From Bursaphelenchus xylophilus (taxonomy: Eukaryota > Nematoda > Chromadorea > Rhabditida > Aphelenchoididae): a stretch of 64,000 nt of DNA. Of this stretch, positions 1 to 14,000 are shown one piece after another. Under the pieces are notes generated by a model. The model ran no database searches. It had not been told where the DNA came from and worked only from the letters and a program-made list of their open reading frames with translations. Positions within the stretch are counted from its first letter, which is position 1, and each line of letters starts with the position of its first letter. The stretch spans positions 11,217,291 to 11,281,290 of the forward strand of contig CAJFCV020000001.1 of NCBI GenBank assembly GCA_904066235.2, written 5' to 3'. The translations under genes and the position numbers were made by a program.

Positions 1-2212
1 TCGAAAGCTAATCGCCTGAGATTTTAGCATGGCAAGTTTCAGCTTTTTTGGAATCAAATTGCGCCGACATTGGGCGAAAAACTCTGATATTATACTAGAC
101 ACCGGTTTTAAAAAAAGTGAATTAGTGATGACGGAGTGAATTGACAAGACATACACCATTCGAAAGCTAATCGCCTGAGATTTTAGCATGGCAAGTTTCA
201 GCTCTTTTGCAATCAAACTACGCCGACACTGGGCGAAAAACTCTGATATTATACTAGACACCGGTTTAAAAAAAAGTGAATTAGTGATGACGGAGTGAAT
301 TGACAAGACATACACCATTCGAAAGCGAATCGCCTGAGATTTTAGCATGGCAAGTTTCAGCTTTTTTGGAATCAAATTACGCCGACACTGGGCGAAAAAC
401 TCTGATATTATACTAGACACCGGTTTTAAAAAAAGTGAATTAGTGATGACGGAGTGAATTGACAAGACATACACCATTGGAAAGCTAATCGCCTGAGATT
501 TTAGCATGGCAAGTTTCAGCTCTTTTGCAATCAAATTACGCCGACACTGGGCGAAAAACTCTGATATTATACTAGACACCGGTTTTAAAAAAAGTGAATT
601 AGTGATGACGGAGTGAATTGACAGGACATACACCATTGGAAAGCTAATCGCCTGAGATTTTAGCATGGCAAGTTTCAGCTTTTTTGGAATCAAATTACGC
701 CGACACTGGGCGAAAAACTCTGATATTATACTAGACACCGGTTTTAAAAAAAGTGAATTAGTGATGACGGAGTGAATTGACAAGACATACACCTATCGAA
801 AGCTAATCGCCTGAGATTTTAGCATGGCAAGTTTCAGCTTTTTTGGAATCAAATTGCGCCGACATTGGGCGAAAAACTCTGATATTATACTAGACACCGG
901 TTTTAAAAAAAGTGAATTAGTGATGACGGAGTGAATTGACAAGACATACACCATTCGAAAGCTAATCGCCTGAGATTTTAGCATGGCAAGTTTCAGCTCT
1001 TTTGCAATCAAACTACGCCGACACTGGGCGAAAAACTCTGATATTATACTAGACACCGGTTTAAAAAAAAGTGAATTAGTGATGACGGAGTGAATTGACA
1101 AGACATACACCATTCGAAAGCGAATCGCCTGAGATTTTAGCATGGCAAGTTTCAGCTTTTTTGGAATCAAATTACGCCGACACTGGGCGAAAAACTCTGA
1201 TATTATACTAGACACCGGTTTTAAAAAAAGTGAATTAGTGATGACGGAGTGAATTGACAAGACATACACCATTGGAAAGCTAATCGCCTGAGATTTTAGC
1301 ATGGCAAGTTTCAGCTCTTTTGCAATCAAATTACGCCGACACTGGGCGAAAAACTCTGATATTATACTAGACACCGGTTTTAAAAAAAGTGAATTAGTGA
1401 TGACGGAGTGAATTGACAGGACATACACCATTGGAAAGCTAATCGCCTGAGATTTTAGCATGGCAAGTTTCAGCTTTTTTGGAATCAAATTACGCCGACA
1501 CTGGGCGAAAAACTCTGATATTATACTAGACACCGGTTTTAAAAAAAGTGAATTAGTGATGACGGAGTGAATTGACAAGACATACACCTATCGAAAGCTA
1601 ATCGCCTGAGATTTTAGCATGGCAAGTTTCAGCTTTTTTGGAATCAAATTGCGCCGACATTGGGCGAAAAACTCTGATATTATACTAGACACCGGTTTTA
1701 AAAAAAGTGAATTAGTGATGACGGAGTGAATTGACAAGACATACACCATTCGAAAGCTAATCGCCTGAGATTTTAGCATGGCAAGTTTCAGCTCTTTTGC
1801 AATCAAACTACGCCGACACTGGGCGAAAAACTCTGATATTATACTAGACACCGGTTTAAAAAAAAGTGAATTAGTGATGACGGAGTGAATTGACAAGACA
1901 TACACCATTCGAAAGCGAATCGCCTGAGATTTTAGCATGGCAAGTTTCAGCTTTTTTGGAATCAAATTACGCCGACACTGGGCGAAAAACTCTGATATTA
2001 TACTAGACACCGGTTTTAAAAAAAGTGAATTAGTGATGACGGAGTGAATTGACAAGACATACACCATTGGAAAGCTAATCGCCTGAGATTTTAGCATGGC
2101 AAGTTTCAGCTCTTTTGCAATCAAATTACGCCGACACTGGGCGAAAAACTCTGATATTATACTAGACACCGGTTTTAAAAAAAGTGAATTAGTGATGACG
2201 GAGTGAATTGAC
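1..2212. repeat. Five-monomer higher-order repeat (795 bp)
   Basis: Positions 1-795 recur at 796-1590 and again from 1591 until the copy diverges at about 2,213, where CCATTCG replaces the CCATTGG expected of monomer 5. Within each copy the monomers carry an ordered set of marks: GCGCCGACATTGGG, then AGCTCTTTTGCAATCAAAC with T3A8, then AAGCGAATCG, then CCATTGG with TGCAATCAAATT, then GACAGGACAT. By eye the first two copies look identical. The offset of 795 is 5 x 159. Confidence 0.93.
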
Positions 2213-5200
2213 AAGACATACACCATTCGAAAGCTAATCGCCTGAGATTTTAGCATGGCAAGTTTCAGCTTTTTTGGAATCAAATTACGCCGACACTGGG
2301 CGAAAAACTCTGATATTATACTAGACACCGGTTTTAAAAAAAGTGAATTAGTGATGACGGAGTGAATTGACAAGACATACACCATTCGAAAGCTAATCGC
2401 CTGAGATTTTAGCGTGGCAAGTTTCAGCTTTTTTGGAATCAAATTGCGCCGACACTGGGCGAAAAACACTTATATTATACTAGACACCGGTTTTAAAAAA
2501 AGTGAATTAGTGATGACGGAGTGAATTGACAAGACATACACCTATCGAAAGCTAATCGCCTGAGATTTTAGCATGGCAAGTTTCAGCTTTTTTGGAATCA
2601 AATTGCGCCGACATTGGGCGAAAAACTCTGATATTATACTAGACACAGGTTTTAAAAAAAAGTGAATTAGTGATGACGGAGTGAATTGACAAGACATACA
2701 CCATTCGAAAGCTAATCGCCTGGGATTTCAGCATGGCAGGTTTCAGCTTTTTTGGAATCAAATTACGCCGACACTGGGCGAAAAACTCTGATATTATACT
2801 AGACACCGGTTTAAAAAAAAGTGAATTAGTGATGACGGAGTGAATTGACAAGACATACACCATTCGAAAGCTAATCGCCTGAGATTTTAGCATGGCAAGT
2901 TTCAGCTTTTTTGGAATCAAATTACGCCGACACTGGGCGAAAAACTCTGATATTATACTAGACACCGGTTTAAAAAAAAGTGAATTAGTGATGACGGAGT
3001 GAATTGACAAGACATACACCATTCGAAAGCTAATCGCCTGAGATTTTAGCATGGCAAGTTTCAGCTCTTTTGCAATCAAACTACGCCGACACTGGGCGAA
3101 AAACTCTGATATTATACTAGACACCGGTTTTAAAAAAAGTGAATTAGTGATGACGGAGTGAATTGACAAGACATACACCATTCGAAAGCTAATCGCCTGA
3201 GATTTTAGCATGGCAAGTTTCAGCTCTTTTGCAATCAAACTACGCCGACACTGGGCGAAAAACTCTGATATTATACTAGACACCGGTTTTAAAAAAAGTG
3301 AATTAGTGATGACGGAGTGAATTGACAAGACATACACCTATCGAAAGCTAATCGCCTGAGATTTTAGCATGGCAAGTTTCAGCTTTTTTGGAATCAAATT
3401 GCGCCGACACTGGGCGAAAAACACTTATATTATACTAGACACCGGTTTTAAAAAAAGTGAATTAGTGATGACGGAGTGAATTGACAGGACATACACCATT
3501 GGAAAGCTAATCGCCTGAGATTTTAGCATGGCAAGTTTCAGCTCTTTTGCAATCAAACTACGCCGACACTGGGCGAAAAACTCTGATATTATACTAGACA
3601 CCGGTTTTAAAAAAAGTGAATTAGTGATGACGGAGTGAATTGACAGGACATACACCATTGGAAAGCTAATCGCCTGAGATTTTAGCATGGCAAGTTTCAG
3701 CTCTTTTGCAATCAAACTACGCCGACACTGGGCGAAAAACTCTGATATTATACTAGACACCGGTTTAAAAAAAAGTGAATTAGTGATGACGGAGTGAATT
3801 GACAAGACATACACCATTCGAAAGCTAATCGCCTGAGATTTTAGCATGGCAAGTTTCAGCTTTTTTGGAATCAAATTACGCCGACACTGGGCGAAAAACT
3901 CTGATATTATACTAGACACCGGTTTTAAAAAAAGTGAATTAGTGATGACGGAGTGAATTGACAAGACATACACCATTCGAAAGCTAACCGCCTGAGATTT
4001 CAGCATGGCAGGTTTCAGCTTTTTTGGAATCAAATTACGCCGACACTGGGCGAAAAACTCTGATATTATACTAGACACCGGTTTTAAAAAAAGTGAATTA
4101 GTGATGACGGAGTGAATTGACAGGACATACACCATTGGAAAGCTAATCGCCTGAGATTTTAGCATGGCAAGTTTCAGCTTTTTTGGAATCAAATTACGCC
4201 GACACTGGGCGAAAAACTCTGATATTATACTAGACACCGGTTTTAAAAAAAGTGAATTAGTGATGACGGAGTGAATTGACAAGACATACACCTATCGAAA
4301 GCTAATCGCCTGAGATTTTAGCATGGCAAGTTTCAGCTTTTTTGGAATCAAATTGCGCCGACATTGGGCGAAAAACTCTGATATTATACTAGACACCGGT
4401 TTTAAAAAAAAGTGAATTAGTGATGACGGAGTGAATTGACAAGACATACACCATTCGAAAGCTAATCGCCTGAGATTTTAGCATGGCAAGTTTCAGCTTT
4501 TTTGGAATCAAATTACGCCGACACTGGGCGAAAAACTCTGATATTATACTAGACACCGGTTTTAAAAAAAGTGAATTAGTGATGACGGAGTGAATTGACA
4601 AGACATACACCATTGGAAAGCTAATCGCCTGAGATTTTAGCATGGCAAGTTTCAGCTTTTTTGGAATCAAATTACGCCGACACTGGGCGAAAAACTCTGA
4701 TATTATACTAGACACCGGTTTTAAAAAAAGTGAATTAGTGATGACGGAGTGAATTGACAAGACATACACCATTCGAAAGCTAATCGCCTGAGATTTTAGC
4801 ATGGCAAGTTTCAGCTTTTTTGGAATCAAATTACGCCGACACTGGGCGAAAAACTCTGATATTATACTAGACACCGGTTTTAAAAAAAGTGAATTAGTGA
4901 TGACGGAGTGAATTGACAAGACATACACCATTCGAAAGCTAATCGCCTGAGATTTTAGCATGGCAAGTTTCAGCTCTTTTGCAATCAAACTACGCCGACA
5001 CTGGGCGAAAAACTCTGATATTATACTAGACACCGGTTTTAAAAAAAGTGAATTAGTGATGACGGAGTGAATTGACAAGACATACACCATTCGAAAGCTA
5101 ATCGCCTGAGATTTCAGCATGGCAGGTTTCAGCTTTTTTGGAATCAAATTGCGCCGACACTGGGCGAAAAACTCTGATATTATACTAGACACCGGTTTTA

Positions 5201-7398
5201 AAAAAAAGTGAATTAGTGATGACGGAGTGAATTGACAGGACATACACCATTGGAAAGCTAATCGCCTGAGATTTTAGCATGGCAAGTTTCAGCTCTTTTG
5301 CAATCAAACTACGCCGACACTGGGCGAAAAACTCTGATATTATACTAGACACCGGTTTAAAAAAAGTGAATTAGTGATGACGGAGTGAATTGACAAGACA
5401 TACACCATTCGAAAGCTAATCGCCTGAGATTTTAGCATGGCAAGTTTCAGCTTTTTTGGAATCAAATTACGCCGACACTGGGCGAAAAACTCTGATATTA
5501 TACTAGACACCGGTTTTAAAAAAAGTGAATTAGTGATGACGGAGTGAATTGACAAGACATACACCATTCGAAAGCTAACCGCCTGAGATTTCAGCATGGC
5601 AGGTTTCAGCTTTTTTGGAATCAAATTACGCCGACACTGGGCGAAAAACTCTGATATTATACTAGACACCGGTTTTAAAAAAAGTGAATTAGTGATGACG
5701 GAGTGAATTGACAAGACATACACCATTGGAAAGATAATCGCCTGAGATTTTAGCATGGCAAGTTTCAGCTTTTTTGGAATCAAATTGCGCCGACATTGGG
5801 CGAAAAACTCTGATATTATACTAGACACCGGTTTTAAAAAAAGTGAATTAGTGATGACGGAGTGAATTGACAAGACATACACCATTCGAAAGCTAATCGC
5901 CTGAGATTTTAGCGTGGCAAGTTTCAGCTTTTTTGGAATCAAATTACGCCGACACTGGGCGAAAAACTCTGATATTATACTAGACACCGGTTTTAAAAAA
6001 AGTGAATTAGTGATGACGGAGTGAATTGACAAGACATACACCATTGGAAAGATAATCGCCTGAGATTTTAGCATGGCAAGTTTCAGCTCTTTTGCAATCA
6101 AATTACGCCGACACTGGGCGAAAAACTCTGATATTATACTAGACACCGGTTTTAAAAAAAGTGAATTAGTGATGACGGAGTGAATTGACAAGACATACAC
6201 CGTTCGAAAGCTAATCGCCTGAGATTTTAGCATGGCAAGTTTCAGCTTTTTTGGAATCAAATTACGCCGACACTGGGCGAAAAACTCTGATATTATACTA
6301 GACACCGGTTTTAAAAAAAAGTGAATTAGTGATGACGGAGTGAATTGACAAGACATACACCATTCGAAAGCTAGTCGCCTGAGATTTTAGCGTGGCAAGT
6401 TTCAGCTTTTTTGGAATCAAATTGCGCCGACACTGGGCGAAAAACACTTATATTATACTAGACACCGGTTTTAAAAAAAGTGAATTAGTGATGACGGAGT
6501 GAATTGACAAGACATACACCATTCGAAAGCTAATCGCCTGAGATTTTAGCATGGCAAGTTTCAGCTTTTTTGGAATCAAATTGCGCCGACACTGGGCGAA
6601 AAACTCTGATATTATACTAGACACCGGTTTTAAAAAAAGTGAATTAGTGATGACGGAGTGAATTGACAAGACATACACCATTCGAAAGCTAATCGCCTGG
6701 GATTTTAGCATGGCAAGTTTCAGCTTTTTTGGAATCAAATTACGCCGACACTGGGCGAAAAACTCTGATATTATACTAGACACCGGTTTTAAAAAAAGTG
6801 AATTAGTGATGACGGAGTGAATTGACAAGACATACACCATTCGAAAGCTAATCGCCTGAGATTTTAGCGTGGCAAGTTTCAGCTTTTTTGGAATCAAATT
6901 ACGCCGACACTGGGCGAAAAACTCTGATATTATACTAGACACCGGTTTTAAAAAAAGTGAATTAGTGATGACGGAGTGAATTGACAAGACATACACCATT
7001 CGAAAGATAATCGCCTGAGATTTTAGCATGGCAAGTTTCAGCTCTTTTGCAATCAAATTACGCCGACACTGGGCGAAAAACTCTGATATTATACTAGACA
7101 CCGGTTTTAAAAAAAGTGAATTAGTGATGACGGAGTGAATTGACAAGACATACACCATTCGAAAGCTAATCGCCTGAGATTTTAGCATGGCAAGTTTCAG
7201 CTTTTTTGGAATCAAATTACGCCGACACTGGGCGAAAAACTCTGATATTATACTAGACACCGGTTTTAAAAAAAGTGAATTAGTGATGACGGAGTGAATT
7301 GACAAGACATACACCATTCGAAAGCTAGTCGCCTGAGATTTTAGCGTGGCAAGTTTCAGCTTTTTTGGAATCAAATTGCGCCGACACTGGGCGAAAAA

Positions 7399-8700
7399 CG
7401 CTTATATTATACTAGACACCGGTTTTAAAAAAAGTGAATTAGTGATGACGGAGTGAATTGACAAGACATACACCATTCGTAAGCTAATCGCCTGAGATTT
7501 TAGCACGGCAAGTTTCAGCTTTTTTGGAATCAAATTGCGCCGACACTGGGCGAAAAACTCTGATATTATACTAGACACCGGTTTTAAAAAAAGTGAATTA
7601 GTGATGACGGAGTGAATTGACAAGACATACACCATTCGAAAGCTAATCGCCTGGGATTTTAGCGTGGCAAGTTTCAGCTTTTTTGGAATCAAATTACGCC
7701 GACACTGGGCGAAAAACTCTGATATTATACTAGACACCGGTTTTAAAAAAAGTGAATTAGTGATGACGGAGTGAATTGACAAGACATACACCATTCGAAA
7801 GCTAATCGCCTGAGATTTTAGCATGGCAAGTTTCAGCTTTTTTGGAATCAAATTACGCCGACACTGGGCGAAAAACTCTGATATTATACTAGACACCGGT
7901 TTTAAAAAAAGTGAATTAGTGATGACGGAGTGAATTGACAAGACATACACCATTCGAAAGCTAATCGCCTGAGATTTTAGCGTGGCAAGTTTCAGCTTTT
8001 TTGGAATCAAATTACGCCGACACTGGGCGAAAAACTCTGATATTATACTAGACACCGGTTTTAAAAAAAGTGAATTAGTGATGACGGAGTGAATTGACAA
8101 GACATACACCATTCGAAAGCTAATCGCCTGAGATTTTAGCGTGGCAAGTTTCAGCTTTTTTGGAATCAAATTACGCCGACACTGGGCGAAAAACTCTGAT
8201 ATTATACTAGACACCGGTTTTAAAAAAAGTGAATTAGTGATGACGGAGTGAATTGACAAGACATACACCATTGGAAAGATAATCGCCTGAGATTTTAGCA
8301 TGGCAAGTTTCAGCTCTTTTGCAATCAAATTACGCCGACACTGGGCGAAAAACTCTGATATTATACTAGACACCGGTTTTAAAAAAAAGTGAATTAGTGA
8401 TGACGGAGTGAATTGACAAGACATACACCGTTCGAAAGCTAATCGCCTGAGATTTTAGCATGGCAAGTTTCAGCTTTTTTGGAATCAAATTACGCCGACA
8501 CTGGGCGAAAAACTCTGATATTATACTAGACACCGGTTTTAAAAAAAGTGAATTAGTGATGACGGAGTGAATTGACAAGACATACACCATTCGAAAGCTA
8601 GTCGCCTGAGATTTTAGCGTGGCAAGTTTCAGCTTTTTTGGAATCAAATTGCGCCGACACTGGGCGAAAAACACTTATATTATACTAGACACCGGTTTTA
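7399..8700. repeat. Left copy of a block repeated about 4,777 bp downstream
   Basis: Three rare marks occur together here: ACGCTTATATT at 7,398, CATTCGTAAGC at 7,474 and AGCACGGC shortly after. The same three recur in order at about 12,175, 12,252 and 12,282. The offset of 4,777-4,778 is about 30 monomers. The right limit of the shared block is approximate. Confidence 0.75.
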
Positions 8701-10899
8701 AAAAAAGTGAATTAGTGATGACGGAGTGAATTGACAAGACATACACCATTCGAAAGATAATCGCCTGAGATTTTAGCATGGCAAGTTTCAGCTCTTTTGC
8801 AATCAAATTACGCCGACACTGGGCGAAAAACTCTGATATTATACTAGACACCGGTTTTAAAAAAAGTGAATTAGTGATGACGGAGTGAATTGACAAGACA
8901 TACACCATTCGAAAGCTAATCGCCTGAGATTTTAGCATGGCAAGTTTCAGCTTTTTTGGAATCAAATTGCGCCGACACTGGGCGAAAAACTCTTATATTA
9001 TACTAGACACCGGTTTTAAAAAAAGTGAATTAGTGATGACGGAGTGAATTGACAAGACATACACCATTCGAAAGCTAATCGCCTGGGATTTTAGCATGGC
9101 AAGTCTCAGCTTTTTTGGAATCAAATTACGCCGACACTGGGCGAAAAACTCTGATATTATACTAGACACCGGTTTTAAAAAAAGTGAATTAGTGATGACG
9201 GAGTGAATTGACAAGACATACACCATTCGAAAGCTAATCGCCTGAGATTTTAGCATGGCAAGTTTCAGCTTTTTTGGAATCAAATTACGCCGACACTGGG
9301 CGAAAAACTCTGATATTATACTAGACACCGGTTTTAAAAAAAGTGAATTAGTGATGACGGAGTGAATTGACAAGACATACACTATTCGAAAGCTAATCGC
9401 CTGAGATTTTAGCGTGGCAAGTTTCAGCTTTTTTGGAATCAAATTACGCCGACACTGGGCGAAAAACTCTGATATTATACTAGACACCGGTTTTAAAAAA
9501 AGTGAATTAGTGATGACGGAGTGAATTGACAAGACATACACCATTCGAAAGCTAATCGCCTGGGATTTTAGCATGGCAAGTTTCAGCTTTTTTGGAATCA
9601 AATTGCGCCGACACTGGGCGAAAAACTCTGATATTATACTAGACACCGGTTTTAAAAAAAGTGAATTAGTGATGACGGAGTGAATTGACAAGACATACAC
9701 CATTCGAAAGCTAATCGCCTGGGATTTTAGCATGGCAAGTTTCAGCTTTTTTGGAATCAAATTACGCCGACACTGGGCGAAAAACTCTGATATTATACTA
9801 GACACCGGTTTTAAAAAAAGTGAATTAGTGATGACGGAGTGAATTGACAAGACATACACCATTCGAAAGCTAATCGCCTGAGATTTTAGCGTGGCAAGTT
9901 TCAGCTTTTTTGGAATCAAATTACGCCGACACTGGGCGAAAAACTCTGATATTATACTAGACACCGGTTTTAAAAAAAGTGAATTAGTGATGACGGAGTG
10001 AATTGACAAGACATACACCATTCGAAAGCTAATCGCCTGAGATTTTAGCGTGGCAAGTTTCAGCTTTTTTGGAATCAAATTACGCCGACACTGGGCGAAA
10101 AACTCTGATATTATACTAGACACCGGTTTTAAAAAAAGTGAATTAGTGATGACGGAGTGAATTGACAAGACATACACCATTGGAAAGATAATCGCCTGAG
10201 ATTTTAGCATGGCAAGTTTCAGCTCTTTTGCAATCAAATTACGCCGACACTGGGCGAAAAACTCTGATATTATACTAGACACCGGTTTTAAAAAAAAGTG
10301 AATTAGTGATGACGGAGTGAATTGACAAGACATACACCTATCGAAAGCTAATCGCCTGAGATTTTAGCATGGCAAGTTTCAGCTTTTTTGGAATCAAATT
10401 GCGCCGACACTGGGCGAAAAACACTTATATTATACTAGACACCGGTTTTAAAAAAAAGTGAATTAGTGATGACGGAGTGAATTGACAAGACATACACCTA
10501 TCGAAAGCTAATCGCCTGAGATTTTAGCATGGCAAGTTTCAGCTTTTTTGGAATCAAATTGCGCCGACACTGGGCGAAAAACTCTGATATTATACTAGAC
10601 ACCGGTTTTAAAAAAAGTGAATTAGTGATGACGGAGTGAATTGACAAGACATACACCATTCGAAAGCTAATCGCCTGAGATTTTAGCATGGCAAGTTTCA
10701 GCTTTTTTGGAATCAAATTGCGCCGAGACTGGGCGAAAAACTCTGATATTATACTAGACACCGGTTTTAAAAAAAAGTGAATTAGTGACGACGGAGTGAA
10801 TTGACAAGACATACACCATTCGAAAGCTAATCGCCTGAGATTTTAGCATGGCAAGTTTCAGCTCTTTTGGAATCAAATTGCGCCGAGACTGGGCGAAAA

Positions 10900-13800
10900 A
10901 CTCTGATATTATACTAGACACCGGTTTTAAAAAAAAGTGAATTAGTGACGACGGAGTGAATTGACAAGACATACACCATTCGAAAGCTAATCGCCTGAGA
11001 TTTTAGCATGGCAAGTTTCAGCTTTTTTGGAATCAAATTGCGCCGAGACTGGGCGAAAAACTCTGATATTATACTAGACACCGGTTTTAAAAAAAGTGAA
11101 TTAGTGATGACGGAGTGAATTGACAAGACATACACCATTCGAAAGCTAATCGCCTGAGATTTTAGCATGGCAAGTTTCAGCTTTTTTGGAATCAAATTGC
11201 GCCGAGACTGGGCGAAAAACTCTGATATTATACTAGACACCGGTTTTAAAAAAAAGTGAATTAGTGACGACGGAGTGAATTGACAAGACATACACCATTC
11301 GAAAGCTAATCGCCTGAGATTTTAGCATGGCAAGTTTCAGCTCTTTTGCAATCAAATTACGCCGACACTGGGCGAAAAACTCTGATATTATACTAGACAC
11401 CGGTTTTAAAAAAAGTGAATTAGTGATGACGGAGTGAATTGACAAGACATACACCATTCGAAAGCTAATCGCCTGAGATTTTAGCATGGCAAGTTTCAGC
11501 TTTTTTGGAATCAGATTACGCCGACACTGGGCGAAAAACTCTGATATTATACTAGACACCGGTTTTAAAAAAAGTGAATTAGTGATGACGGAGTGAATTG
11601 ACAAGACATACACCATTGGAAAGATAATCGCCTGAGATTTTAGCATGGCAAGTTTCAGCTCTTTTGCAATCAAATTACGCCGACACTGGGCGAAAAACTC
11701 TGATATTATACTAGACACCGGTTTTAAAAAAAGTGAATTAGTGATGACGGAGTGAATTGACAAGACATACACCATTCGAAAGCTAATCGCCTGAGATTTT
11801 AGCGTGGCAAGTTTCAGCTTTTTTGGAATCAAATTACGCCGACACTGGGCGAAAAACTCTGATATTATACTAGACACCGGTTTTAAAAAAAGTGAATTAG
11901 TGATGACGGAGTGAATTGACAAGACATACACCATTCGAAAGCTAATCGCCTGAGATTTTAGCGTGGCAAGTTTCAGCTTTTTTGGAATCAAATTACGCCG
12001 ACACTGGGCGAAAAACTCTGATATTATACTAGACACCGGTTTTAAAAAAAAGTGAATTAGTGATGACGGAGTGAATTGACAAGACATACACCATTCGAAA
12101 GCTAGTCGCCTGAGATTTTAGCGTGGCAAGTTTCAGCTTTTTTGGAATCAAATTGCGCCGACACTGGGCGAAAAACGCTTATATTATACTAGACACCGGT
12201 TTTAAAAAAAAGTGAATTAGTGATGACGGAGTGAATTGACAAGACATACACCATTCGTAAGCTAATCGCCTGAGATTTTAGCACGGCAAGTTTCAGCTTT
12301 TTTGGAATCAAATTGCGCCGACACTGGGCGAAAAACTCTGATATTATACTAGACACCGGTTTTAAAAAAAGTGAATTAGTGATGACGGAGTGAATTGACA
12401 AGACATACACCATTCGAAAGCTAATCGCCTGGGATTTTAGCATGGCAAGTTTCAGCTTTTTTGGAATCAAATTACGCCGACACTGGGCGAAAAACTCTGA
12501 TATTATACTAGACACCGGTTTTAAAAAAAGTGAATTAGTGATGACGGAGTGAATTGACAAGACATACACCATTCGAAAGCTAATCGCCTGAGATTTTAGC
12601 GTGGCAAGTTTCAGCTTTTTTGGAATCAAATTACGCCGACACTGGGCGAAAAACTCTGATATTATACTAGACACCGGTTTTAAAAAAAGTGAATTAGTGA
12701 TGACGGAGTGAATTGACAAGACATACACCATTCGAAAGCTAATCGCCTGAGATTTTAGCATGGCAAGTTTCAGCTTTTTTGGAATCAAATTACGCCGACA
12801 CTGGGCGAAAAACTCTGATATTATACTAGACACCGGTTTTAAAAAAAGTGAATTAGTGATGACGGAGTGAATTGACAAGACATACACCATTCGAAAGCTA
12901 GTCGCCTGAGATTTTAGCGTGGCAAGTTTCAGCTTTTTTGGAATCAAATTGCGCCGACACTGGGCGAAAAACACTTATATTATACTAGACACCGGTTTTA
13001 AAAAAAGTGAATTAGTGACGACGGAGTGAATTGACAAGACATACACCATTCGAAAGCTAATCGCCTGAGATTTTAGCATGGCAAGTTTCAGCTTTTTTGG
13101 AATCAAATTGCGCCGAGACTGGGCGAAAAACTCTGATATTATACTAGACACCGGTTTTAAAAAAAGTGAATTAGTGATGACGGAGTGAATTGACAAGACA
13201 TACACCATTCGAAAGCTAATCGCCTGAGATTTTAGCATGGCAAGTTTCAGCTTTTTTGGAATCAAATTGCGCCGAGACTGGGCGAAAAACTCTGATATTA
13301 TACTAGACACCGGTTTTAAAAAAAAGTGAATTAGTGACGACGGAGTGAATTGACAAGACATACACCATTCGAAAGCTAATCGCCTGAGATTTTAGCATGG
13401 CAAGTTTCAGCTCTTTTGCAATCAAATTACGCCGACACTGGGCGAAAAACTCTGATATTATACTAGACACCGGTTTTAAAAAAAGTGAATTAGTGATGAC
13501 GGAGTGAATTGACAAGACATACACCATTCGAAAGCTAATCGCCTGAGATTTTAGCATGGCAAGTTTCAGCTTTTTTGGAATCAGATTACGCCGACACTGG
13601 GCGAAAAACTCTGATATTATACTAGACACCGGTTTTAAAAAAAGTGAATTAGTGATGACGGAGTGAATTGACAAGACATACACCATTGGAAAGATAATCG
13701 CCTGAGATTTTAGCATGGCAAGTTTCAGCTCTTTTGCAATCAAATTACGCCGACACTGGGCGAAAAACTCTGATATTATACTAGACACCGGTTTTAAAAA

Positions 13801-14000
13801 AAGTGAATTAGTGATGACGGAGTGAATTGACAAGACATACACCATTCGAAAGCTAATCGCCTGAGATTTTAGCGTGGCAAGTTTCAGCTTTTTTGGAATC
13901 AAATTACGCCGACACTGGGCGAAAAACTCTGATATTATACTAGACACCGGTTTTAAAAAAAAGTGAATTAGTGATGACGGAGTGAATTGACAAGACATAC
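10900..14000. repeat. Duplicated block, offset about 2,070 bp
   Basis: A run of monomers with CGCCGAGACTGGG and GTGACGACGG, followed by one with the rare GGAATCAGATTACG, appears near 10,914-12,087 and again near 12,975-13,998. The rare GAATCAGATT mark is at 11,509 and 13,579, an offset of 2,070 or about 13 monomers. Confidence 0.8.
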
